From: Tubulanus polymorphus
Lineage: Eukaryota > Nemertea > Palaeonemertea > Tubulaniformes > Tubulanidae
Direction: 5' to 3'
Length of the DNA stretch: 64,000 bases
NCBI RefSeq assembly: GCF_964204645.1
Contig: NC_134026.1
Span: 25,872,650-25,936,649, forward strand
Below the pieces are notes generated by a model. The model worked only from the letters and a program-made list of their open reading frames with translations, made no database searches and was not told where the DNA came from. The position numbers and the translations under genes are program-made. This document shows, piece by piece, positions 1 through 12,677 of this stretch (position 1 is the stretch's first letter; every line of letters begins with the position of its first letter).

Positions 1-189
1 TGGAACGTTGTTAGCGGGTATGCATTTTTGACGATAATGATTTTAAGTATTCATGGTGAGTTTTATTATCCAAAAGTAGTCGTTCTTACGGGTACCGCAG
101 AGCCATTTCACCTGACAAAGCACTATCACCCGCCGCGGGCAAAAAGAGATGTCGTGCAGGAATTTCATTTAACAATTCAAACCAATTAA
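1..189 (+). CDS. Possible 3'-terminal coding exon, partial at window edge
   Basis: Frame 1 is open from the first base to a TAA at 187-189, giving 62 codons. The translation starts WNVVSGYAFLTIMIL, a hydrophobic stretch, and continues to a polar end that includes HPPRAKRD. It could be the last exon of a gene lying to the left, or a short signal-peptide exon ending at the GTGAGT near 56. It could also be chance, because a 62-codon open stretch is not rare over six frames. I recognise no domain and see no polyadenylation signal that settles it. Confidence 0.2.
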   Translation, partial: WNVVSGYAFLTIMILSIHGEFYYPKVVVLTGTAEPFHLTKHYHPPRAKRDVVQEFHLTIQTN

Positions 190-2108
190 ACAATATTTCA
201 ACAGAAAATTATTAGCAAAACACTTTCTATTTCAACGGTGAATATGGGATCCTGAAATGAACGCCTCGACGTCAAGGTTGCCACAGTTACACAGACACAC
301 AGTCGTTATTCTAATACTGAAACCACGGACGATTTTATACTGAATATCATAACAGTAAATGTTATTTTGTTTGTAACGGTTCCATTCGATCGAGTTCCCG
401 TGTCGAAATGCACGTAACCCATTCGATGCAAAAACGTGTAGACACAGAAAAACTAATTTAACGAGGTACTCCATAGTCCTTGAACCAACTCCAACAGATT
501 CGGGCACATGGGAGTGTTCACGCCCATGTCTGGTGGCTTAAATGTCATTTATTGTACACGAATTTTAGAAATCCTTAACCCATTTAATGCGTACAATTTT
601 CGAATCAGGAAAAAGACGTTATATAATAAGAATTTTCATATTAGGCCAAGGCAACACATTTTTATCAAATTTTGATGCTGTCATTCAAATGTAATTCACA
701 AAATACAATATAAGCTGGATGGGGCACCTTAACCCAAAATTTTTCGATGTTATGTGGTTTGAAAGCGGTGATTAGTTATGAAACCAGTGACGTATACTAT
801 CCAATCAGATCACATCGCTTAGATTCATTGATGAAATATACTACTCGCTACTCACATCCAGCATGTTATTCACTGGCGGTTATCCACTAGGATTCTAACT
901 GAAAACATAGTCATTTGGTTGATCCGTGTAATCTTGATATTACACCGATTTCAACTGACAAAGTAAAGGTAAGTTGGAAATGGGAATGTTTTCTTTATAA
1001 AACATAGGGCCTATTCTATTTCTGAAATTGATCCTATCATCAGATTTCGAAGTTCGATTTCTTTTTCTAATGAATGGTCACGATATCTCGAGCACGAAGA
1101 ATGAAAAAAGGTTATGCTTGAATTAACAGATTAGTTTTATATATTATTTCTACACCAAAACAATCTATAAGGTGAACAAATAACTGAAAAGTAAGATCGA
1201 ATTATTTCCCAATTCCCCAGTAGGAATACATTTGCTTCAATGTCTAATTTGTAATGGAATAGGTTAATCAATGAATAGTTCAATAGGTCATATTGGACAT
1301 ATTTCATATTACCGGTTGCCGTGTTCCTGAGCAACATTCTTTATGTAAAAAAGCAATCCAATACTCGTATAAATGAACGAATGCGATTTCTGGAAATGTT
1401 TCGGAATAGAGAATAAAACATCTGAAAATTAGTTCAAATTCGCTTTTACTTCTAGAAATAATCAATGGTAACATTAACAAAAGGTATCCAGGGAGGGGAC
1501 CTCTCGGCAATTAATGAATCATCGGAATTATCTATCATTATCTGATGACAATATTTAAATCATTACCAAGTCTGGTATCAACATTCAGGTATGAACGGTT
1601 TCGTGCATTGCAGACTGATTCGTGTGCTGTTTCAACCTCCCTATAGATTTCTCTGTAGATGCGGCACAATGCATGTCTCAATTACTCTGTCTCCGGCCAT
1701 ACAATATTTATCAATATCATAATCGAAACCAAAGATGGCTTATCCGTAAAGTACCGCGACTAGCATATTATACACTGGCCATATACATGCGTCCTAGTAT
1801 AAACGTTCTTATGATCGAACCTAGGTTCATGTGTGCATAAAAAATTAAATTCCCAGGAAAGTAAAATGTTTGAAAACCCGCTCAATCCAGCACCTTATAT
1901 CGATTCGATTCTGTGAGGTTTATTGTCGGTCTAATTGAGAAGTCATGTCGATCTAACAAAAACGTGTGTCAATGAAAAAGCACCTGGAATCAATCAAGAA
2001 TCAATTGCTCAGGAAACCGATAGCAAAACGTATTTTATTCATACGTTACACAGTCACCAACGGTTTACTTAAGTTACCAGCATCATGACCATGGGTAAAG
2101 AATTATCA

Positions 2109-2256
2109 TTTCTTTCATTAAACTGCGATTTATTTACATGTTAGTTCCACAAAAGAAAAGCAGTAATTCAAACCTCATAGTGAGGTACTTTCATTAAACT
2201 ACGATTTATTAGTTTAAAACAGTAATTCAAACCTCATTCGATGGTGAGGTAACTCA
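2109..2256. repeat. Imperfect tandem duplication, about 75-bp unit
   Basis: Two adjacent copies share the blocks TTTCATTAAACT(G/A)CGATTTA, CAGTAATTCAAACCTCAT and GGTGAGGTA or TAGTGAGGTA in the same order and orientation. The copies differ by substitutions and small indels. No coding potential. Confidence 0.75.
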
Positions 2257-2800
2257 AAACCGAATTATTAGAAGTTATCAAATCAAAGTCTCGCACTGAA
2301 ACTTGCTTTATTCGAGGCGTTCAAAAACCTCTAGCTACATTTGTTGCGTTCAGTTCATCCTTACCGCATATCATTCGGATTGTCTTCATACCTGCAGTGA
2401 TAACTACAGAAAATAAACTGATGGTGAGAAGGAACTACACATATTTCGATATTGGCATAATAAAATAAATATCACATTTGACGTCATCAGCCAATCAGAC
2501 GAAAATAGATGTATAGGATGATAACGGGGCAGAGGTTGCATTTAACGTGGTCTGATAGTCAATTTATTAATAAACATTATCGTACATACCGTCAATTCGT
2601 ATTAGAAGTAATAAGTTCTCGCCAGTCTACAAAAACCTGGAGTTTAAAATCTGACTTCTTCAACCATTGTCTGGCACCATTCATTATATATACATATGTT
2701 TATTAATACGATGTATACATAACTTCTACATATACAGAGTAATAAGAAATAAACACAACTTTTTATGGTCGTTGTTTTATTTATTTATTTACATATTTAG

Positions 2801-2838
2801 ATATTAGTTTTATTTGGTGATATTAGTTTTATTTGGTA
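2801..2838. repeat. 19-bp perfect tandem duplication
   Basis: The unit ATATTAGTTTTATTTGGTG occurs twice head to tail, just after a TTTA-rich low-complexity run. Confidence 0.85.
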
Positions 2839-3969
2839 GCGCATATGCATGTATATCAGTATAGCATTCGAAACTGATATCGATTTGAAAGGATTTAAGA
2901 AAATAATATCCAGAATTAACACAATCAGAATATGAATAAGAATAATAATGATAAATATACACAATTAATAATGAAAATGAACCCATCGTAAGATGATTGA
3001 TTTTCAGCATGAACATTCACTGAAACGGTTAAGTAGGGTTGTGCTATGTTTGTTGTATTTTTATTCTATTTTCTATGTTGGTTTTTGAACTTAATAAACT
3101 TACGAAAATATTATCATGCAACACTGGAAACTTTATTTTCCATCCGCTTGAGAATAGCTTGCATCGTCGAGGGTCTAATAACTCTAATCATATCTAATGC
3201 AGTAATTAGATTTTGCTAAGAATGCTAGTTCATTGTTCGATTCGACGCCAACTATGTGGGATTGATCCTGGGTCCACGGACCGTCGGGGTACTCGCTACA
3301 TAATTATGCGTGAAAACCTAATATCTGATATCTCGGAAGCTGTAACTATTGTCACTGGCGTGGATTTCATGTCGGGAACTATTGACGATATATGGTTATG
3401 AGCTAACGTATTTATGATTTTGGGTCACGACTGAAGAAGTGATTTAATCAAGCTGTTTGTCAACGTAGTCCCCTGGATCGCCGGCGCTGTTGAAACATGG
3501 AGGTCTCCCAATAAGCGGACAGCAATTGATAGCAGACTAGCATGTACTTATAGAGCATAATTTTTAACATATCAATTAATGTTCGTTCTCGTTAAGCGGT
3601 ATAATGATTTGTTTCAGGAGGTCTTGCAGGAATGGCTTCACGAGTTGCGAATAAGACAAACTGATGCAGATCTGGTTTCCGTTTAATTGACCGTTTGGAT
3701 TTCATATCAGGTTATACGGTAAACTGATACCGACGGTTCATTTCTCATGCAATTCGTTGTTTGGCATTCTATGCGTGTGTGTCCCGCTGACGCGCGTTGA
3801 CAATCTCAACATGTTAAAAAAAGTTACCCCGTTCCTTTATTACCATTCCGTTTAGCCGTTTCTTGGCGACATTGACTGTTGACGCGAAAGTATAGAAGTG
3901 ACACGAGGGTTGTTGAAACATGGACGGAGACTAATTTATCACACTATAGTGTGCATTTATAGCCCCTGC

Positions 3970-3999
3970 TGCGTCTAAACTTGTGCGTCTAAACTTGTA
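3970..3999. repeat. 15-bp tandem duplication
   Basis: GCGTCTAAACTTGT is repeated directly, a small local duplication in non-coding DNA. Confidence 0.75.
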
Positions 4000-4285
4000 A
4001 CTTTTGCTGGGCGTGGTATGGATGATGAATCATACTTAATAATTACGTTGATTAAGTTTTCGATTGTATGAAGAAAGTGTCTTCTTGAAAGTATAAGCAA
4101 TCTATCATATTCACATGTAACCACAAACCTGACACGGACCCTTGTCAAACAAGACTTACCTGATAATCTTCCTCGAACGATGGTTTTAGTTTACATTAGA
4201 GAATACTTTTGTTCATTACGTTTCATTTTACATCAACTATCAAATGGCAAGACATCGGAGTTTTTAAAAAAGTATTAAATTATTT

Positions 4286-4315
4286 CCAAATGATATCCTT
4301 CAAATGATATCCTTT
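4286..4315. repeat. Short tandem duplication
   Basis: CAAATGATATCCTT occurs twice in a row. Non-coding. Confidence 0.75.
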
Positions 4316-7300
4316 TATGTTTTTTTTTTCTCAAGTTCCGTCACCTGAAATCGGACTCTTTCAGTAGAACATTCTTTCATGTGATAGCAAACAAATTTCA
4401 TTTTGTAATGGGCCAATAAGCCCTGTGAAGGCATGAGCTGCAACTTTTACTTGTACTGCGAAAAAACCATGAACTTTATCATTTTTAAACTATCATTTAT
4501 AATTGTTCGAAATAAAACGGGGGATTGACATCATTGGCTTCAACCGATTAAGGAAAAATGAGGGAAGGGACAGTTTTACCAAAAATACCAATACTAAAAA
4601 TTTCCCAAAACGTCCGCGTCAGATATAAACATGTGAGATACTACGTCTTTGTACAGATTATGATCGAACGCCAAAAACTAAGTTGAGTATCTATATATCT
4701 ACAAGAAGGCGCACTCAAAACGTTGTTGTACAGGTGTTCTCAAACTATGAAAGTAGTTCTAAGTGTCTGCGCAAATGTTTTCACTTGGTTTCGATGTCAT
4801 CTCTCATCGATTTCAAGTTGTGTACAGAACGATTTGTCGCTGAGGCTTCCGGAAACCCTTGATGTGTATGTACGTTCACAAACAAAAATAACGAGTCAAA
4901 CATCGTCAATCCTCTATACTGGGTATGACGGAAGAAGCTTTTTTCGCAATGTCAAGGACACGGAAATTTGATGAATCGATTTAGAATGTAATTTTCAGAT
5001 TTTACCTATCTCAATTTACATTCTAAAATCAATTAAATCTCAAAAGTTTTTATTCAAGTTTATTTATTTTGTCTTTCACCCTGAATTCTTCTGGAATGTG
5101 CCGCATTTATTGCACTAATTGTGCGACAAATCAAAGGTTGATGGCGGGTTTCTTCGTTTATTTTGTATTCGCTTTGATTGGTGGGCAGAAATTCTTAGCT
5201 TTATCAAATAGAGTCTGCTCCGCCCACATTTTATTATCGAAAAACTGGTTGTAGATATTTCAAAACTGCACGCCCTGCACGCTTCTAAACTTTGTCTTAA
5301 AAGGCTGGCCCCATTCGAAAAAAGTCAATGAACACAGAAGGACTAAAATCACTACATGTTACTCCAATGTTGACTCTCCGCCAATTCGGGTAAGGTAGGG
5401 TTCATCATCGTCAGAGTGAAGCCCTCAGATCTAATGTTCATTGTAGATTTTCCTAACCCATATCTTTCTTAAAAAACTAATATTCTTAGAGCCTCATAAA
5501 TCGTGTAATCAATTGCGTAATCTTAATCGAGATCACAATCTAATCAATCTGACCAGATGATAGTTTAAAGTTTATGTTAATACTTTCTATTAGATACTAT
5601 ACAACTATACAATTCCCATGCGTCCATATGTAATTTTCATTATGAATTTTTTTATAACTAATCACGAATTGCACTAAAAACCGCGGATTATTTGTATGTT
5701 GTAGCATAGGGCTCTTTCTGATAAAAATATCTTTAGAAACCAGTCACAAATTGTCGATGAAAGCCCGTGAATACAGGTACACGTACACAGCGGGCCATTT
5801 CACGACAGGATCGGGTGATTAGAAAATAAGTTTTGTAACCAGACACTTTTTGACTTAGTCTCGTTTTACAAATGCACAGCTGAAATATTCTGTACGCGAC
5901 TTTATTATGACTAAAACCGTTGAAAAGATTTCTGTCGAAGTACGTAGACAAGGCAATTGTTCAACATCGCCTTTAGACCTTTACTGAATCAATTTCAAGA
6001 GCGAAATTCAATTTTGAGTAAGAACAAAGGAGCTAGAACGAATCAGTGCTTTAAAACAAACGTGTTTTTAGTACAGAATTCCTCGAATTGCTCAGACATC
6101 GCTTTCTCAATGATTCAAAAGCGAAATTGAAAACAAAATTCAATGTATACTTTACTCGAACAGTCCATTATGAAACGCCGTTAAGAAATTATGGACCACG
6201 TCTTCGGTGAAAATTGATTTATTGACTGTTTTAATAGAATATGTGATCAAAGTCAAAAGGGACGATTATTTGAAGCATTCTTCTAGTGTCGTGATTATTG
6301 GAGAATTTCAGAAGGGTAAAAAACATTTGCCGAAAAATTCAGCATATTTGAAATATCTTTCTCGTTAAAGGTGAATTGACATGAGAAAGATATTCGCTGA
6401 ATAGATGTGTGTGTGTATTCTTCTTCTCATAGATTAAATGCTTTTACTTTGATTAATAAGAGGTGTGAGGTATTTAATGGCCAGGTTTTCCTATGTTCAA
6501 TTTTAGTCTTACAAGATGCCCATCACACTTCGGTGTTAGATAACTGGTACACTGTATAATAAGACAAGTTATTTGCATAACATGATTTTCCGCAAACATT
6601 AAAGTTCACCGTTTGTTTGGTTTTTAACTGGTTTCGTTCACAATTGTTACGGCAGACAATAAATAATTTCAGTCCCACCTACGCACACAATAGATTTGCT
6701 GGATAATGACTGTTTCCGGATGTATTCTTTCATGACAATAAGTAATACTGACAACAATTGACAAACTATGAGGAACTAGGCACAGGGAAGGGTACAGTTC
6801 ACTGAACATATTGTCAATTATTCATTTATCACATACAATAGATGATTTGTCGTTCGACCATGAAAAACCTCAACAATCCATTGTACTATGTTGTTCATAC
6901 AATAGGCATCGTGCCATAACCGGTAGTAGTAAGTTATACTGTGACGAAGTATTGTCATTCACAGACAATGAAAGGAAGACACAATCCAGTATAAATGTCA
7001 CTGAAGATGGCTGATAATAGAAATTGTTGTCACGAAAATTAGACAAAAGAATTTAGATGACTGGGATAGTTGTTAGTCAACATTCTGCTGGCTAACATTA
7101 ACAATCTAAGAATCAAATCCACCATTTCAAGATATTGATCGTTACATCTATTTAGTATAGTTTTCAATCTATTGTTATTTGCAAAATAACTCAGTTGTCA
7201 GAATTTTAGTTTTGAAGGTTAATTTTGCCAGTAAGGTCTTCTAACAAAAAGACATTTCTCTTATTGGACTTCATCGATCGAGGCGATTATTACATTAGAC

Positions 7301-9855
7301 TCCGCTTGAGGGATTTCTTGGTATAATTTCTCGAATCGTGTCAATATAATGTGTTTAATAGGGACCAAATATCGTCAGATGTGTTAGGTATATTGCCACA
7401 CCTACACAAGAGGTATTGAATAAAGCCAGAAAGACTAAAGATGCTGAATTCGATCGTACATAAAGACATGAAATAGTAATAATCCATTTCTATATCACCT
7501 CGTAGCATTTTGAAAGAAAACTTGGTATTCTAGATATGTTTCCGTGTGGATTCTATAACTGACATTCTGGACGTGAAAAGTACGTATTTGATGTTGATTC
7601 AAGCACACCTCTGGAGTGGGTTCCACTTTCGGTGTACAGGCCGGAAATCTGTGTATGGAAGTCTAAACAGTGGTTTAATCATGGCATCATTACTAAAATC
7701 GGTAGAAGACTATAGTCATTTAATCTCCGGATTAGGTTTCGCAAAACGCCGAAACTTTTGTGACGAACCACAGCTCTCAACGTACAAAACTTCAATGCTC
7801 AATCATGTTTCATATAATCCCGCCATTTCTCAGACCTGCACTCCAAAAGGTTTGATTGTGGTGGAGTGTATATCTTGATAGACATAGGATTTTCATTCTG
7901 GATATTTATTCCTCAGAGGTACGTAATTCATGTACTGATAAATGTGATGAAATTTATACATAGAAAAATATTACATTTCGGGAATATTTTGTATGTTCAT
8001 TGTATATTTGCGATATTAATTCGAAAAGGTTAAGGGTATCTCCATGTCAAAATGACCATCCGTTCTCGTGTCCTGTGACGTGTTTCCGGTCTGATTTGAA
8101 GGGTTGGCACTGACAGAGCGATTGAAGACCTGTCAAACTATCCGTCTTTATTTCGGCAGGATATCCTCGCAAACAGTGCTAGCTATAGCAAACTGCTTGG
8201 TCAATGTTTCCGGCATTAGGAAACGTAAGAAAATATACAAAATTATCTTCGAAAATACTATTTATTCAGGCTTTAGTGCGGAGCAGGAGCTTGTGATGGT
8301 AAGGCAGCTATTTAAACTGATTTAGAATAGTTTTTGTCAACGCAAAACGGTCTAGAACTTACACTGTTGAATAAAGAAAACAAACGCGAACTAATTGAAT
8401 ATGAAAAGCAAAGCTTAACTTTTGTAATGGGCTCAAATTTTCGGAATAGCTTAAAGAATATCTGAAGCTTTTGTCAGATGTATTATATAGTTAATTCCTG
8501 AACATTCCATTGCGGATTTCAAAGGGGAAGTGAGAAACGAAATTGTAGACTTATATGTTTACCCAAGAGCAGTAAGGTTTGAATACATTTTCTATACCTC
8601 ACTTCTATTATGACTGGTTTTGGTGAACATATCTCATATAAATACAGCAAAACTTGAATAAACATTAATCTTTGCTGTGAAAATGCGTCGTGTGCTTAAG
8701 AAGTTGTTTGAACCAAACTGCCGTGGCGCCTGACTTCCGCCAGGCGTAGGTTTTCATGAATGTCACTTTCACTAGAAGATCATTAAATTCACACCAAAAA
8801 TCCTCTTCACGCATATTTAGTTTTGTCACGCTCACTAAATATGTCTCAGTAATAACCTCAAAAGGCAAATGTTTGAGGCTTTCGATTTGATGGAACATAT
8901 TTCTTGATCAGTTATGTTGCAAAATCCGTCAACCCCTGTTTTTAACTCTTTCAATCATTTAGATATTACGTACATTCTTATTTTAGCACGCAGCTTTTTA
9001 ATATCGTATTCAAAATTAAAAATTCGTAGCAATAAATCATGATTTTTGATGAAATCCTGTTATACTTTTTGGACATTTAAAGGCCGTTCTTTACAATCAA
9101 GGTATATATGTTTTAACAGAGCAAATTGTATAACACGAAGTTGATCTTTTGATGGGTGGTTTTCGAGAGTTTTCCGATGATTTATTGGTTGAATTCATTC
9201 TGGAAGCGAATTTTGGATTGCTGACAATAATAATGCGTATACATATCAAAAAGTACACATATTATGAGGGTTTTGACAGTAAACGAATGAAAAGCCAGAA
9301 GATAAACATTGAAACAGGATGTCTTCCTGGCGTAAGCGATATTTAAGTCAAGAAAGTCATGAAAAAAGATCGACATATATACACCACTGGATTTATGTTC
9401 TACCTGGATCTACGTTCAAACACTATTATGTAAAATATGAGAATATATTTTAAACATCGCTAACTCAAGTTAGATAATGCGTAAATTCAAGTGGTATATA
9501 TGGCCTTTTAGGTGTAAACCAGGTTTATATATAGTGGATCAAAATATTCGTATAGATATCCTAAAGTGCGAATTGTTTTCGAAAGAATATTTCTTCTCTA
9601 ACGATCGAGTACGCGTGCGAACGCTGGTTCCAGAGGACAAACCACATTCCAGTTGTCATTATAAATTTGTCAACCACCAACCCGGGAAATATTTCTTACA
9701 GACACCTGCTGACTAAGACTTAAAACATAATTTTTACAATATATGTGTTTTCATGATCCCTATTCCATTTTTTGGATGACATGCCTGTAGACGCAAGGCA
9801 AACACCTACACTGCATGCGTGTTCATTGGGCTGCATAGATATATTATTGCCCGTT

Positions 9856-9870
9856 TATATATATATATAT
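9856..9870. repeat. TA dinucleotide microsatellite
   Basis: Fifteen bases of alternating T and A. Confidence 0.85.
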
Positions 9871-12547
9871 CATCAGGGGACTTGCTATTTGTCAGTTCCT
9901 AGAAAAGTGGGTCGGGAATGTGATTTTGCTTTAATGAGGAATTGATTCGGTATCGGGCCTTTGTTCTTCTCGTTGGTAAAATGCAATCAAAGTCGATGGC
10001 CTAAAGGCTCGGGAACTGACGCGATACGCTGTGATTTTAATACACGACTTGCATTAGAAACAAAATAACACTCTGGAAAATTGTACACATATGACGTATA
10101 CGGTACACACGTGGGAATATGAAATGGAACATGTTTTCGCTCAATACTCATACATTTTGGTCATTTTACGTCCAACTACTGCAGCCAATAGGTAAGTGAA
10201 ATTCCGAGTCTTATTATAGCACGTCTGGAGCCTTTTTCCGTTTCCTTGCTCCAAAGGTCGAATAAAGACTGACATTTTTCTCCTGTCGGTATAAATTCGG
10301 TTCACTAAAAGATGCTACTCGATTAGGCACGTAATCAGGCAGTTAAAATATATTTTGGAGTGTTTATCAATGGAGATCACATCACAACCAACACTTGAAT
10401 CTGAGATTCTAAACTTTCCAGAACAAAGTTCGTTTTGTGCTCACCGTACTTGAAAACGACACCCTCGTTATTGCAATTTGACCTTCCAAATATTTAAATT
10501 CGAGATTTTCTTCAAGATTTCGTTCTAATAGTCACCTTGACAATACTCTTCACGGACTTTGAAACGAATGTGATCTTAGTGCTGGCGTCCTGAAGAATCT
10601 CGATTTGAGTGATTTAAAACGTCGTTGAGTACCGTGTCTAAAAATTCAAAATCTTTTGGGTCGCACTGACGTAACCGTCGATATCTATCGTAAGCTTTGA
10701 ATTGCAGTTTTTATAAATTTACGATTTCAAAAACCGGCTTTAGTGCACTGGTCCTTGCCGGTCGACGTCTGCACTGATATGAAAGTAACCAGAGATCCCA
10801 AACGAATGCAATTTCTTCTTGAAAGACCTTGGAGTATTACTCCAAGGAAAGACTATGAACCTACCTTCTCTATCAACACTGGATATTTCCAACTAGATAT
10901 AGTGGTTTGTATTATGAGTAGAATGAAATGCTGAAAATATTAGAATGTAACTGGAATCCGTTTGCCAGGTTTTGTTAACAATGCGTACGGGTGTGTTATT
11001 ATTTCTATGAGAAATCCACATCGAACTATCTCGATCCAGACTCCTTGGTACGTGCAAGAAAACAGGGACCGGTAAACGTATCTTTAGGATTCTCCGAAAA
11101 GAAAATAGGGGGTTGCTTGAACTTTTCGACTTTTACCATCAGTATTCAGATTCTAGGAATGACATGTTATATTCTCCACGTTTCTGTCAGCCGGTAACAT
11201 TATGACTATACGGTGTAGAACGTAACAACCTAAATAGCTAAACTAGTCTAATTGAAAAAAACTACGTATTCTGAAACCGTTTATGTTAGCTATTAAGACA
11301 CTTAATCTGCAGTTAAGTCGAAGATGTTGGAAGAAGGAATCGCTCGAATAGAATCAACTGTTTCATGAAGAAAAATGAGGGAATTCATCTATTAAGTTAG
11401 TTTTTGGTCTTCTTTGCTTTATGATTTATTCAATCCATAAATCGGGGAAACACCTGCGATACAATTAAAACGTTTTTGCAAGTGTATGAACAATCTAAAA
11501 ATTCAAAACCTTCGTTATTAAAAAGTTATTTATGAGTAGATTATTGATTGAAGCCAAATAAGTTATGTTTTAGCGTGTCTGTGTAATGGAAATCCTCTAG
11601 CGTCTTATGTTGGGGATCACAGTTGAAAGAAATCCATTTCGAACGACAAAATTCAATGGTTGATTGAATAATATTTGGTTTTCGGTATTATATGGTTATG
11701 ATGACGTATGTGCCTTGTCGATTACGCTTTTGGAACTCCTTATATAGTATATTACACCTTTGCAAGTGTAAATATATGCACCGAAGGCACAGGTAGTGAA
11801 AGTATGTCTCCAACTGTTCAAGACACATAGAACTATACCAGTGCGTTGTACTCAATATAGATACGTCTATTCAACCTGTAAAAACGTGTGAGCATTTTTA
11901 AAAGCTAGGTAAGATAAGACACCTTTTTAGAATTAGTGCTTATTAATTAAGAATCGACAAGGTTTATATAGTGTTTACAAATGTAATGTTAAGGCTTTAG
12001 TTGTTTACGCACATTTTACCAACGAAAATTAATACTTATGATTCATGTTTCACGATTTTTTGGAAATCCCTCAATTGCAAGGTTACCACCCATTCAGACC
12101 CGCCCCCTGGTTATCTGGCTCATCCCGGCACCCTCGTGGTGAGACAAATAGCTTTTCTTGGTGAGTCAATGATAAAGGTGGGGCATTTACGACCAATTCG
12201 GTTAATACTTAACCATTAATTTGCAGTTTTATGAAAAAAGACAAACTTCATAGAAATATGATATGATAAGTTCATAGTGTCCCCAAAATATGTCGGCGTT
12301 CTTGGGCTCCGAGTGCACAAGTACTAACATCGAAGTCTTTGAATACCACCTATATAACATGTGTCACCGTTTACTTATCCTTAGCATGTTTTTCATTGCA
12401 GACGATTTGGGAGGGGCTTTTGAGAGGCCAATATACTGATAACATTCACTGCGACATCAAAGTAACGAGAAAGATGAATCGTCAATTTCACCTTTAATAA
12501 CAGAAATATCGCACGTGGAAATCTACTAGTATAAACACCAGCTATCC

Positions 12548-12555
12548 TATATAAG
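12548..12555 (+). promoter_or_regulatory. TATA box of the MMP21-like gene
   Basis: TATATAAG lies about 130 bp upstream of the ATG at 12678. A start about 30 bp downstream (near 12578) would give a 5' leader of about 100 nt without introns. Spacing and motif quality make this a good candidate core promoter. Confidence 0.6.
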
Positions 12556-12677
12556 TCACAGCACAAGAATTCTTAGACATTGAAGCAGAGACTTAACCCG
12601 CGATTACTACACGAACAGAACCACAAATCCTGTATCGCACTTAGAAAATATCGACAACATATAACAATCAAAAGGCG

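Larger units (their letters stand above)
190..12540. other. Gene-poor intergenic region
   Basis: About 12.3 kb with no open frame that shows domain signatures, splice-linked neighbours or protein-like composition. The longest frame (7546-7878, +, 110 codons) has no recognisable motif. The sequence is AT-rich and holds only short tandem duplications and one TA microsatellite, listed separately. No tRNA or rRNA gene was recognised. Regulatory DNA for the downstream metalloproteinase gene could lie here, but nothing in the sequence points to a specific site. Confidence 0.6.

Noticed and set aside
7546-7878. Plus-strand 110-codon open frame
   Set aside because: No domain, no protein-like repeat, no splice support; expected by chance in 64 kb.
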